From Rhodanobacter thiooxydans LCS2 (lineage in GTDB: Bacteria; Pseudomonadota; Gammaproteobacteria; Xanthomonadales; Rhodanobacteraceae): 64,000 nucleotides of DNA. Below the pieces are notes generated by a model that was not told where the DNA came from, ran no database searches, and saw only the letters and a program-made list of their open reading frames with translations. The stretch lies in assembly GCF_000264375.1 (NCBI RefSeq), contig NZ_AJXW01000011.1:30438-94437 (forward strand), read 5' to 3'. Of the stretch, positions 56,056-64,000 are shown piece after piece. The position numbers and the translations under genes were made by a program. Numbering within the stretch: the first letter of the stretch is position 1; each line of letters begins with the position of its first letter.

Positions 56056-56481
56056 ATGATTACGCAAATTCCCTCTCTGACCATCGGTGCCGTCGCCAAG
56101 CGCGTCGGCGTGGCGATCGACACGATCCGTTATTACGAGCGGGAGGGCCTGCTGCCTGAGCCGCAGCGGCGGGCGTCCGGTTATCGCAGTTACGGTGAAA
56201 GCGCGGTCGTGCAGCTGCGCTTCATCCGCCGCGCCAAGGATCTCGGTTTCACGCTGGAGGAGATTCGCGAACTGCTGGCGCTGTCGGCCGATCGCCAGCG
56301 TGGAGTGAAGGCGGTGAAGCAGCGCGCGGAGAAACGGCTGGCGTCGATCGAGCAGCGCATCGCTGAATTGCAGCGGGTGCGTGACGGGTTGGCGGAGCTG
56401 GTCGCGTCGTGTCCGGGCCATGGTGCGCCGGAGCATTGCCCGATCCTGCGCGCGCTTGGCAACGAGGAGGAGAAGGCATGA
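56056..56481 (+). CDS. MerR-family metal-responsive regulator (CueR-like)
   Basis: This 141-residue MerR-family activator has the winged helix ([31 protein letters not shown]), a long dimerisation helix ([16 protein letters not shown]) and a C-terminal metal loop with Cys119 and Cys128 ([14 protein letters not shown]). CueR itself binds Cu+ through two cysteines in such a loop; the spacing here is one residue longer, so copper is likely but not certain. It overlaps the ATPase start by four bases. Confidence 0.88.
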   Translation: MITQIPSLTIGAVAKRVGVAIDTIRYYEREGLLPEPQRRASGYRSYGESAVVQLRFIRRAKDLGFTLEEIRELLALSADRQRGVKAVKQRAEKRLASIEQRIAELQRVRDGLAELVASCPGHGAPEHCPILRALGNEEEKA

Positions 56482-59303
56482 GTGGGCAAGATTCCTGCTG
56501 CGCGGGCGGCGGCAAGCCGGCGGCCGCCGCGGCGATCGACCCGGTGTGCGGGATGACGGTGGATCCGGCGACGGCGAAGCACGTCAGCACGCACGACGGG
56601 CAGACGTTCTATTTCTGCAGCGCAGATTGCAAGGCGAAGTTCGATGCGTCGCCGGCGACCTATGCAAAAGAAAACGCGGCAGCAGGCTGCTGTGGCGACA
56701 AGCCGGCGGCACACGATCACGTGCACCATGAGCACACGCATCACGAGCATGTCCATCATGAGCATGCGCCTGCCGTGAAGGATCCGGTGTGCGGGATGAC
56801 GGTGGATCCGGCGACGGCGAAGCATGTCAGCACGCACGACGGGCAGACGTTTTATTTCTGCAGCGCGGGTTGCAAGGCGAAGTTCGATGCGTCGCCGGCG
56901 ACCTATGCAAAAGAAAACGCGGCAGCAGGCTGCTGTGGCGACAAGCCGGCGGCGCACGATCACGCGCACCACGAGCATACGCACCATGAGCATGCCCACC
57001 ACGAGCATGCGCCTGTCGTGAAGGATCCGGTGTGCGGCATGACGGTGGATCCGCAAACGGCGAAATACCACGCCGACCATGACGGCCGGAGCTACCACTT
57101 CTGTTCCGCGCGTTGCCACGAGAAGTTCACCGCCGATCCGCCGGCCTACCTCGGCGAACGCCAGCCTGCGCCGCCGATGCCGGCCGGCACCATCTATACC
57201 TGCCCGATGCATCCCGAGATCCAGCAGGTCGGTCCCGGCCATTGCCCGATCTGCGGCATGGCGCTGGAGCCGATGCTGCCGACGCTGGACGAGGACGACG
57301 GCGGCGAGCTGGCGTCGATGACGCGGCGCTTCTGGTGGCTGGTGGCACTCACCCTGCCGGTGCTGCTGGTGGCGATGGGGCCACATCTGTTCGGCTGGCA
57401 GCTGCCTGCGCCGTGGGATGGCGTGGCGGCATGGGTCGAGGCGATGCTGGGCAGCGTGGTGGTGTTGTGGGGTGGCGCGCCGTTCTTCGTGCGCGGCTGG
57501 CGCTCGCTGAAACCCTGGCGGCCGAACATGTACACGCTGATCGCGCTGGGTACCGGCGTGGCGTGGCTGTACAGCGCGGTGGCGTTCCTGTGGCCGGAGA
57601 TCTTCCCTGACGGCTTCCGCGACATGCACGGCCGCGTGGCGGTGTATTTCGAATCGGCGGCGGTAATCGTCACCCTGGTCATGCTGGGCGATTTCCTGGA
57701 ACTGCGTGCGCGCCGGCGCACCGGTGCGGCGCTGAAGGCGTTGCTCGGGCTGGCGCCGAAGACCGCGCGGCGCATCGCGGCCGACGGCAGCGAGCACGAC
57801 GTGGCGCTGGACGAGGTGCATGCCGGCGACGTGCTGCGCGTGCGCCCCGGCGAGAAGGTGCCGGTCGACGGCGTAGTGCTGGACGGCGAAAGCCACGTCG
57901 ACGAGTCGATGCTCACCGGCGAACCGATGCCGGTGGCCAAGGCCAAGGGTGACCCGCTCACCGGCGCCACGGTGAACCAGGACGGCGCGCTGACCATGCG
58001 CGCGCAGAAAGTCGGCAGCGAGACGATGCTGGCGCAGATCGTGGCGCTGGTGGCGCAGGCGCAACGCAGCCGGGCGCCGTTGCAGCGCGTGGCCGACAGG
58101 GTGGCGGCGTGGTTCGTGCCGGCGGTGGTGGCGGTGGCCGTGGCGGCCTTCGCGGTGTGGGCGATCGTCGGCCCGGAGCCGAGGCTGGCGCACGCGCTGA
58201 TCGCCGCAGTGTCGGTGCTGATCATCGCCTGTCCCTGCGCGCTGGGCCTGGCCACGCCGATCTCGATCATGGTGGCCAGCGGCCGCGGCGCGCAGCACGG
58301 CGTGTTGTTCAAGGACGCCAGCGCGATCGAGGGCATGCGCGATATCGACACCCTGGTGGTGGACAAGACCGGCACGTTGACCGAAGGCAAGCCGGCGCTG
58401 ACCGAACTGGTGATCCTCGGCGGCCAGCCGCGTGAACGCCTGCTGGCGCTGGCTGCCGCGCTGGAGCGGCCGAGCGAGCACCCGCTGGCGCGGGCGATCG
58501 TGGCCGCCGCCGATGCCGAAGGCGTGGCGACGCTGGCGGCGACGGACTTCCGCGCGCTGACCGGCCGCGGCGTCAGTGCGAAGGTGGATGGCAGCACGGC
58601 GGCGCTGGGCAACGCGAAGCTGATGGCCGAGTCGCACGTCGCGATCGGCGACGACGCGAACGCCCGCGCCGAGCAACTGCGCGGGCAGGGCGCCACGGTG
58701 ATGTTCCTCGCCGTCGACGGTGCGCTGGTCGCCTTGCTGGCCGTGGCCGACCGGATCAAGCCGGGCACGCCCGCGGCGATCGCCGCGCTGCACGCGGCCG
58801 GCCTGCGCATCGTGATGCTCACCGGCGACAACGCCACCACCGCGCAGTCGGTGGCGCGCACGCTCGGTATCGACGAAGTGCATGCCGACGTCTCGCCGGC
58901 CGACAAGGCCGCAGTGGTGAACCGGCTCAAGGCCGAAGGCCGCCGCGTGGCGATGGCCGGCGACGGCATCAACGACGCGCCGGCGCTGGCCGCGGCCGAC
59001 ATCGGCATCGCGATGGGCAGTGGCACCGACGTGGCGATGGAAAGCGCGCAGGTCACCCTGGTGAAGGGCGAGCTGGGCGCGATCGTGCGCGCGCGCAAGC
59101 TGTCGCAGGGTACCGTGCGCAACATCCACCAGAACCTGTTCTTCGCCTTCATCTACAACGCGGTCGGCGTGCCGCTGGCCGCCGGCGTGTTGTATCCGTG
59201 GTTCGGCATCACGCTGTCGCCGATGATTGCCGCACTGGCGATGAGCCTGAGCTCGGTGTCGGTGGTGAGCAATGCGCTGCGGCTGCGTCAGCTGCGTCTG
59301 TGA
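56478..59303 (+). CDS. copA: P1B-type copper-transporting ATPase with three YHS domains
   Basis: This 941-residue ATPase exports Cu+ (or Ag+). The N-terminal region, residues about 20-230, has three YHS metal-binding domains (each with [10 protein letters not shown] and a later FYFC/YHFC pair), separated by His-rich linkers (HHEHTHHEH). A further cysteine unit ([26 protein letters not shown], about 239-265) and eight helices follow. The CPC metal motif is at 585-587 ([10 protein letters not shown]), the phosphorylation site in DKTGTLTEG at about 629, and the hinge [24 protein letters not shown]. No HMA domains are present. The first two YHS units are an almost exact tandem duplication (243 bp period). 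Confidence 0.93.
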   Translation: MSGQDSCCAGGGKPAAAAAIDPVCGMTVDPATAKHVSTHDGQTFYFCSADCKAKFDASPATYAKENAAAGCCGDKPAAHDHVHHEHTHHEHVHHEHAPAVKDPVCGMTVDPATAKHVSTHDGQTFYFCSAGCKAKFDASPATYAKENAAAGCCGDKPAAHDHAHHEHTHHEHAHHEHAPVVKDPVCGMTVDPQTAKYHADHDGRSYHFCSARCHEKFTADPPAYLGERQPAPPMPAGTIYTCPMHPEIQQVGPGHCPICGMALEPMLPTLDEDDGGELASMTRRFWWLVALTLPVLLVAMGPHLFGWQLPAPWDGVAAWVEAMLGSVVVLWGGAPFFVRGWRSLKPWRPNMYTLIALGTGVAWLYSAVAFLWPEIFPDGFRDMHGRVAVYFESAAVIVTLVMLGDFLELRARRRTGAALKALLGLAPKTARRIAADGSEHDVALDEVHAGDVLRVRPGEKVPVDGVVLDGESHVDESMLTGEPMPVAKAKGDPLTGATVNQDGALTMRAQKVGSETMLAQIVALVAQAQRSRAPLQRVADRVAAWFVPAVVAVAVAAFAVWAIVGPEPRLAHALIAAVSVLIIACPCALGLATPISIMVASGRGAQHGVLFKDASAIEGMRDIDTLVVDKTGTLTEGKPALTELVILGGQPRERLLALAAALERPSEHPLARAIVAAADAEGVATLAATDFRALTGRGVSAKVDGSTAALGNAKLMAESHVAIGDDANARAEQLRGQGATVMFLAVDGALVALLAVADRIKPGTPAAIAALHAAGLRIVMLTGDNATTAQSVARTLGIDEVHADVSPADKAAVVNRLKAEGRRVAMAGDGINDAPALAAADIGIAMGSGTDVAMESAQVTLVKGELGAIVRARKLSQGTVRNIHQNLFFAFIYNAVGVPLAAGVLYPWFGITLSPMIAALAMSLSSVSVVSNALRLRQLRL
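56538..57023 (+). repeat. Tandem 243-bp duplication inside copA
   Basis: Units 56538-56780 and 56781-57023 (81 codons each) are nearly identical, including synonymous positions, so the copy is recent. A third YHS unit begins at 57024 but has diverged. Length is a multiple of three, so the frame is preserved and copy number may vary by slippage. Confidence 0.9.
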
Positions 59304-59401
59304 CGCCGTGCCCGCAATGGGCGGCGCGAGGGGCGTTCATTCGTTCGTTTGTTCGGGTGATGCTTTAAACTTTGTGCTTCCCGTTTGCATGAAGTCACTG
59401 C

Positions 59402-60676
<1,275 letters not shown>

Positions 60677-60706
60677 GGGTGAGCCATGGCGTCCGGCGCG
60701 GGCAGG

Positions 60707-60712
60707 TATAAT
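60707..60712 (+). promoter_or_regulatory. Perfect -10 box (TATAAT) before the SPOR gene
   Basis: A consensus TATAAT lies 31 bases after folC. Transcription would begin near 60719, within the first codons of any longer N-terminal extension. This supports the downstream TTG start of the SPOR gene. A clear -35 was not identified. Confidence 0.55.
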
Positions 60713-60753
60713 TGCGCCGTTATGCACCGCGTTTGCCGCCCTGGAGCGAAAAC

Positions 60754-61791
60754 TTGAAAACACGCCTGCTGGGAGCCGCCGTCCTGATTGCGCTGGCGGT
60801 TCTGTTCGTGCCGATGTTCTTTTCCAGTACCCCACCGGCGCCGGGCGGCGACCAGGCGGTCAGCCTGGCGATCCCGCCAGCGCCGGACCGTGACCTGCAG
60901 ACCCGCACCATGAGCCTGGTGCCGGACGCCCCGGCGGGTGCCGCGAGCGCCGCCAGCGCACCGTCGCCGTCGGCGCCGCTGGCCTCGAGCGACCGGCTGG
61001 CCACGGTGAATATCGGCTCCAGCCGCCCGCGCGACGTCGAAACCGACCCCGAGGCCGGCAAGCCGCCGCAACCGACCACGGTGACCATTGGTTCGGGCAC
61101 TTCGCCCAGCCAGCCGGTGATTCCGCAGCAGACCACCCCGTCGCCGACCAGCGCGAACACCGCCGCGGCGCCAGCGACGAAGCCGCAGACCGTGGCGATC
61201 GCGTCGCCGTCCAGGCCTGTGGCCGCAGCGCCGGTGGCAGCGGCGCCCGCGCTGGCCGGGGCGCGCGGCAACTACACGCTCAATCTCAGCGCCTACGCCA
61301 GTGCGGCCGGCGCCGCCAGCCTGGAACGTCGGGTGCGGGCGCTGGGTTACCCAGTCAGCGGCCACGCCATCACCCAGGCCGGCCAACCGCGCACCCTGGT
61401 GACCGCCGGGCCGTTCGAGACGCGCGCCGCGGCCGAGGCCGCGCGCTTGAAGATCACCCAGTCGATCCCCGGCGTGCCGGCCCGGCTGGAACAGGACGCC
61501 AGCCACGAAAGCGCCGCGGCGGCGCCCGCAGCTGCGGCCACGAGCACCGCCAGGGCCGGCGGCTGGGCGGTGCAACTGGCGGCGATGAGCGACCAGGCCG
61601 ATGCAAATGCGCTGCGCGACAAGCTGCGCGCGAACGGTTTTGACGGCTTCGTCGATTCGGTGCAATCCGGCGGCCGGCGGCTGTGGCGCGTGCGTGCTGG
61701 CCCGCAGACCCAGCGTGCCGATGCGCAGCGCGTGCATGACCAGATCAAGGCGAAGCTGGGCGTCGACGGCAACGTCGTGCCAGTACCCTGA
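60754..61791 (+). CDS. SPOR-domain cell division protein (DedD-like)
   Basis: This 345-residue protein has an N-terminal membrane helix (MKTRLLGAAVLIALAVLFVPMFF with TTG start), a long Pro/Ala/Ser-rich periplasmic linker, and two SPOR-like repeats: YTLNLSAYASAAGAASLERRVRALG and GWAVQLAAMSDQADANALRDKLRANG. SPOR domains bind denuded septal peptidoglycan. The start at TTG 60754 has GGAG seven bases upstream and follows the TATAAT box. Its position between folC and cvpA is the classic dedD place. Confidence 0.88.
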   Translation: MKTRLLGAAVLIALAVLFVPMFFSSTPPAPGGDQAVSLAIPPAPDRDLQTRTMSLVPDAPAGAASAASAPSPSAPLASSDRLATVNIGSSRPRDVETDPEAGKPPQPTTVTIGSGTSPSQPVIPQQTTPSPTSANTAAAPATKPQTVAIASPSRPVAAAPVAAAPALAGARGNYTLNLSAYASAAGAASLERRVRALGYPVSGHAITQAGQPRTLVTAGPFETRAAAEAARLKITQSIPGVPARLEQDASHESAAAAPAAAATSTARAGGWAVQLAAMSDQADANALRDKLRANGFDGFVDSVQSGGRRLWRVRAGPQTQRADAQRVHDQIKAKLGVDGNVVPVP

Positions 61792-61830
61792 GCGTGCGGG
61801 CGTCGGCACGGAACCCGCGCGGATGAACGG

Positions 61831-62460
61831 ATGAACTGGACCGACTACATCATCCTTGGCGTGCTCGCCCTGTCGGTCTTCGTCGGGCTGTGGCGCGGCC
61901 TGGTCTCCGAGGTGCTGGCGCTGGTGATCTGGATCGCCGCGTTCTGGGTGGCGTGGATGCTCGGTCCCGCCGCGGCGGCACGGCTGGAGCACGTGATCGA
62001 GCTGCCGTCGGCGCGGATCATCGTGGGCTATGGGCTCTGCTTCGTCGCCGTGCTGATACTCGGCGCGCTGCTGCGTTTCGTGATCGGCAGGCTGGTCGAA
62101 GGCACCGGGCTGTCCGGCACCGACCGGCTGCTGGGCATGCTGTTCGGCTTCGCGCGCGGCGTGCTGCTGGTGACCGTGCTGGTGTTCCTGGTCGGCTTCA
62201 CCGCGTTCACGCGCGATCCGTGGTGGCGGCAGTCGGTGCTGTTGCCGCACTTCCAGCATATGGCGGCCTGGCTGGGCCAGCAGGTGCCGCCGGGCGTCCG
62301 CGAATATCTCCACCCGCCGGCGACGCTCGGCCGGTGGTCCGGCTTGCCGGCGGCGCGGCCGGACCCCATATCGGGCAAGGCGCCCGCGCCGGCGGCGAGC
62401 GCGCGGCATCCGGCGTCACCGGCGGCGGCCGGCACGGCCAGTCCACCCCGGACTTCCTGA
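61831..62460 (+). CDS. cvpA: CvpA family membrane protein
   Basis: This 209-residue protein has four hydrophobic helices (MNWTDYIILGVLALSVFVGLW, SEVLALVIWIAAFWVAWML, IIVGYGLCFVAVLILGALL, GFARGVLLVTVLVFLVGF) and a CvpA-type signature (GTGLSGTDRLLGMLFGFARG), then a Pro/Ala-rich tail of about 50 residues that is longer than in E. coli CvpA. CvpA affects colicin V export in E. coli, but its true role is unclear. It is 27 bases upstream of purF, in the usual order. Confidence 0.92.
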   Translation: MNWTDYIILGVLALSVFVGLWRGLVSEVLALVIWIAAFWVAWMLGPAAAARLEHVIELPSARIIVGYGLCFVAVLILGALLRFVIGRLVEGTGLSGTDRLLGMLFGFARGVLLVTVLVFLVGFTAFTRDPWWRQSVLLPHFQHMAAWLGQQVPPGVREYLHPPATLGRWSGLPAARPDPISGKAPAPAASARHPASPAAAGTASPPRTS

Positions 62461-62487
62461 ACCATCCTCTGAAGCAGGCAACAAACC

Positions 62488-63963
62488 ATGTGCGGAATCA
62501 TCGGCATTGTCGGTACCACCGAAGTGGCATCGGCGCTCTATGACGGCCTGACGGTGCTGCAGCATCGCGGCCAGGACGCGGCCGGGATCGCCACGGTGGA
62601 CGGCGCGCGGCTGCGCCTGCACAAGGGCAACGGGCTGGTGCGCGACGTGTTCGGGCAGAGCGCGATGAGCGGCCTGCGCGGGCGCATCGGCATCGGCCAC
62701 TGCCGCTACCCCACCGCCGGCTCGGAAGGCTCGGCGGAGGCGCAGCCGTTCTACGTCAACTCGCCCTATGGCATCGCGTTCGCGCACAACGGCAACCTGG
62801 TCAACACCGACGCGCTGCGCCGCGAGATGTTCCAGGACGACCGCCGCCACATCAACACCGATTCCGATTCCGAGGTGCTGCTGAACGTGCTGGCGCACGA
62901 GCTGCAGATCCAGGACCGCATGGAGCTGACCCCGGACCACATCTTCAAGGCAGTCGCCGGCGTGCATGCGCGCGCGCGCGGCGGCTATGCCTGCATCGCC
63001 CTGCTGCTGGGCTACGGCCTGATCGCGTTCCGCGATCCGAACGGCATCCGCCCGCTGGTGCTGGGCGAGCGGATCACGGCAGAAGGCCACGAATACGCGG
63101 TGGCATCCGAGTCGGTGGCGCTGGATATCCTGGGATTCAAGCGCATCCGCGACGTGGCGCCGGGCGAGGCGGTGATCATCACCGACGCCGGTCAGCTGTA
63201 CACCCGCCGCTGCGCCGAGGGTGCGCCGCACACACCGTGCATCTTCGAATACGTCTACCTGGCCCGGCCCGACTCGATGATCGAGGACGTCTCGGTGTAC
63301 AAGGCGCGCCTGCGCATGGGCGAGAAGCTGGCCGAGAAGATCCTGCGCGAACGCCCCGACCATGGCATCGACGCGGTGATCCCGATCCCCGACACCGCGC
63401 GCACCGCCGCCAGCGCGCTGGCCGGCGCGCTCGGCGTGCCGTTCCGCGAGGGCTTCGTCAAGAATCGCTACATCGGCCGCACCTTCATCATGCCGGGGCA
63501 GGGCGAGCGGGTGAAATCGGTCCGCCGCAAGCTCAACGCGATCGACCTGGAATTCCGCAAGAAGAATGTGCTGCTGGTCGACGACTCGATCGTGCGCGGC
63601 ACCACCTCGAAGCAGATCATCCAGATGGCCCGCGACGCCGGCGCGAAGAACGTCTACTTCGCCTCCGCCGCGCCGCCGGTGCGCTACCCGAACGTGTACG
63701 GCATCGACATGCCGTCGGCCTCGGAACTGGTCGCCGCCGGGCGCACCGAGAAGGAGGTCGAGCAGGCGATCGGCGCCGACTGGCTGATCTACCAGGACCT
63801 CAAGGACCTGATCTGGGCGGTGCAGGACGGCAACGAGGAACTGAGGCAGTTCGACGCTTCGTGCTTCTCCGGCGAGTACGTCACCGGGCTGGACCAGACC
63901 TACCTGGCGCAGATCGAGATGCTGCGCTCGGACGACGCCAAGGCCGCGCGGCGGGCAGGTTGA
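62488..63963 (+). CDS. purF: Amidophosphoribosyltransferase
   Basis: This 491-residue enzyme performs the first committed step of purine synthesis, making phosphoribosylamine from PRPP and glutamine. The N-terminal nucleophile is Cys2 ([20 protein letters not shown]), the glutaminase domain includes [11 protein letters not shown], and the C-terminal phosphoribosyltransferase domain has the PRPP loop [14 protein letters not shown]. The length and lack of extra cysteine motifs fit the non-iron-sulfur E. coli type. Regulation by PurR is not evident in the short gap. Confidence 0.96.
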   Translation: MCGIIGIVGTTEVASALYDGLTVLQHRGQDAAGIATVDGARLRLHKGNGLVRDVFGQSAMSGLRGRIGIGHCRYPTAGSEGSAEAQPFYVNSPYGIAFAHNGNLVNTDALRREMFQDDRRHINTDSDSEVLLNVLAHELQIQDRMELTPDHIFKAVAGVHARARGGYACIALLLGYGLIAFRDPNGIRPLVLGERITAEGHEYAVASESVALDILGFKRIRDVAPGEAVIITDAGQLYTRRCAEGAPHTPCIFEYVYLARPDSMIEDVSVYKARLRMGEKLAEKILRERPDHGIDAVIPIPDTARTAASALAGALGVPFREGFVKNRYIGRTFIMPGQGERVKSVRRKLNAIDLEFRKKNVLLVDDSIVRGTTSKQIIQMARDAGAKNVYFASAAPPVRYPNVYGIDMPSASELVAAGRTEKEVEQAIGADWLIYQDLKDLIWAVQDGNEELRQFDASCFSGEYVTGLDQTYLAQIEMLRSDDAKAARRAG

Positions 63964-63979
63964 GCCCCGTACTGCACGC

Positions 63980-64000
63980 GTAGGAGCGCACCCTGTGCGC
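63980..64000. repeat. Start of a REP-like element, GGAGCGCACC type
   Basis: The window ends with GTAGGAGCGCACCCTGTGCG, the left arm of the same type as 41832-41905. It lies just after purF, 17 bases from its stop, and continues outside. Confidence 0.7.

Noticed and set aside
53530..59303. Complete metal-resistance transposon or genomic island
   Set aside because: No integrase, transposase, tRNA or direct repeats at the borders. Fragments indicate rearrangement, but a mobile unit cannot be delimited.

Overview
The window is a high-GC, gene-dense chromosomal segment of a gammaproteobacterium, most likely Xanthomonadales (Rhodanobacteraceae, Rhodanobacter/Dyella-like). The pointers are a his operon headed by a TrpR-like regulator, a class Ia RNR operon behind a B12 riboswitch, a kynurenine-pathway dioxygenase, a Tat-exported HiPIP, and many GTAG-type REP palindromes of the kind known from Stenotrophomonas and Pseudomonas. 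The placement is inferred from gene content, not from a database search. No tRNA, rRNA, CRISPR array, prophage or complete insertion sequence was seen.

Layout. 1-2.5 kb: end of trpB, then trpA and accD. 2.5-10.4 kb: a DnaA-box-like repeat pair, a PAP2 phosphatase with a glycosyltransferase, envelope proteins, gltX, then a zinc module (Zur, a Zur-box palindrome, a MerC-domain protein, a CDF exporter) and the small ribosomal protein bTHX. 10.7-15.2 kb, minus strand: nrdA-nrdB-glutaredoxin behind a cobalamin riboswitch. 15.3-23.1 kb: TrpR-like regulator and hisGDCBHAF-IE, with palindromic repeats in three of the gaps. 23.1-26.1 kb, minus strand: a C13 (legumain-like) peptidase and methionine-salvage mtnBDC. 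26.3-31.6 kb: HiPIP, two APC permeases separated by a 293-bp element with 31-bp inverted ends, a NUDIX hydrolase and 3-hydroxyanthranilate dioxygenase. 31.7-53.5 kb: parE, a lipoprotein, two ABC exporters, MsrA, an arylamine N-acetyltransferase, an S4 RNA-binding protein, a barnase/barstar pair, a POT transporter, hydrolases and an MscS channel. 53.5-59.3 kb: a metal-resistance block (arsC-acr3-arsR, cueR-like regulator, large P1B ATPase) with gene debris from arsH and from the ATPase. 59.4-64 kb: folC, SPOR protein, cvpA, purF.

Themes. accD at the left end and folC-SPOR-cvpA-purF at the right end normally form one cluster in gammaproteobacteria (accD-folC-dedD-cvpA-purF). Here about 57 kb separates them, so the window probably spans a chromosomal rearrangement. 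The most unusual pattern is that palindromic GTAG repeats supply the TAG stop codon of five genes (mtnD, NUDIX, 3-HAO dioxygenase, YbcJ-like, DUF72), including both convergent genes around one 74-bp element. Other points are the B12-controlled class Ia RNR, an extra block of about 50 residues inside NrdA, a TrpR-type operator before the his operon, and a copper ATPase whose N-terminal metal-binding unit was recently duplicated in tandem.
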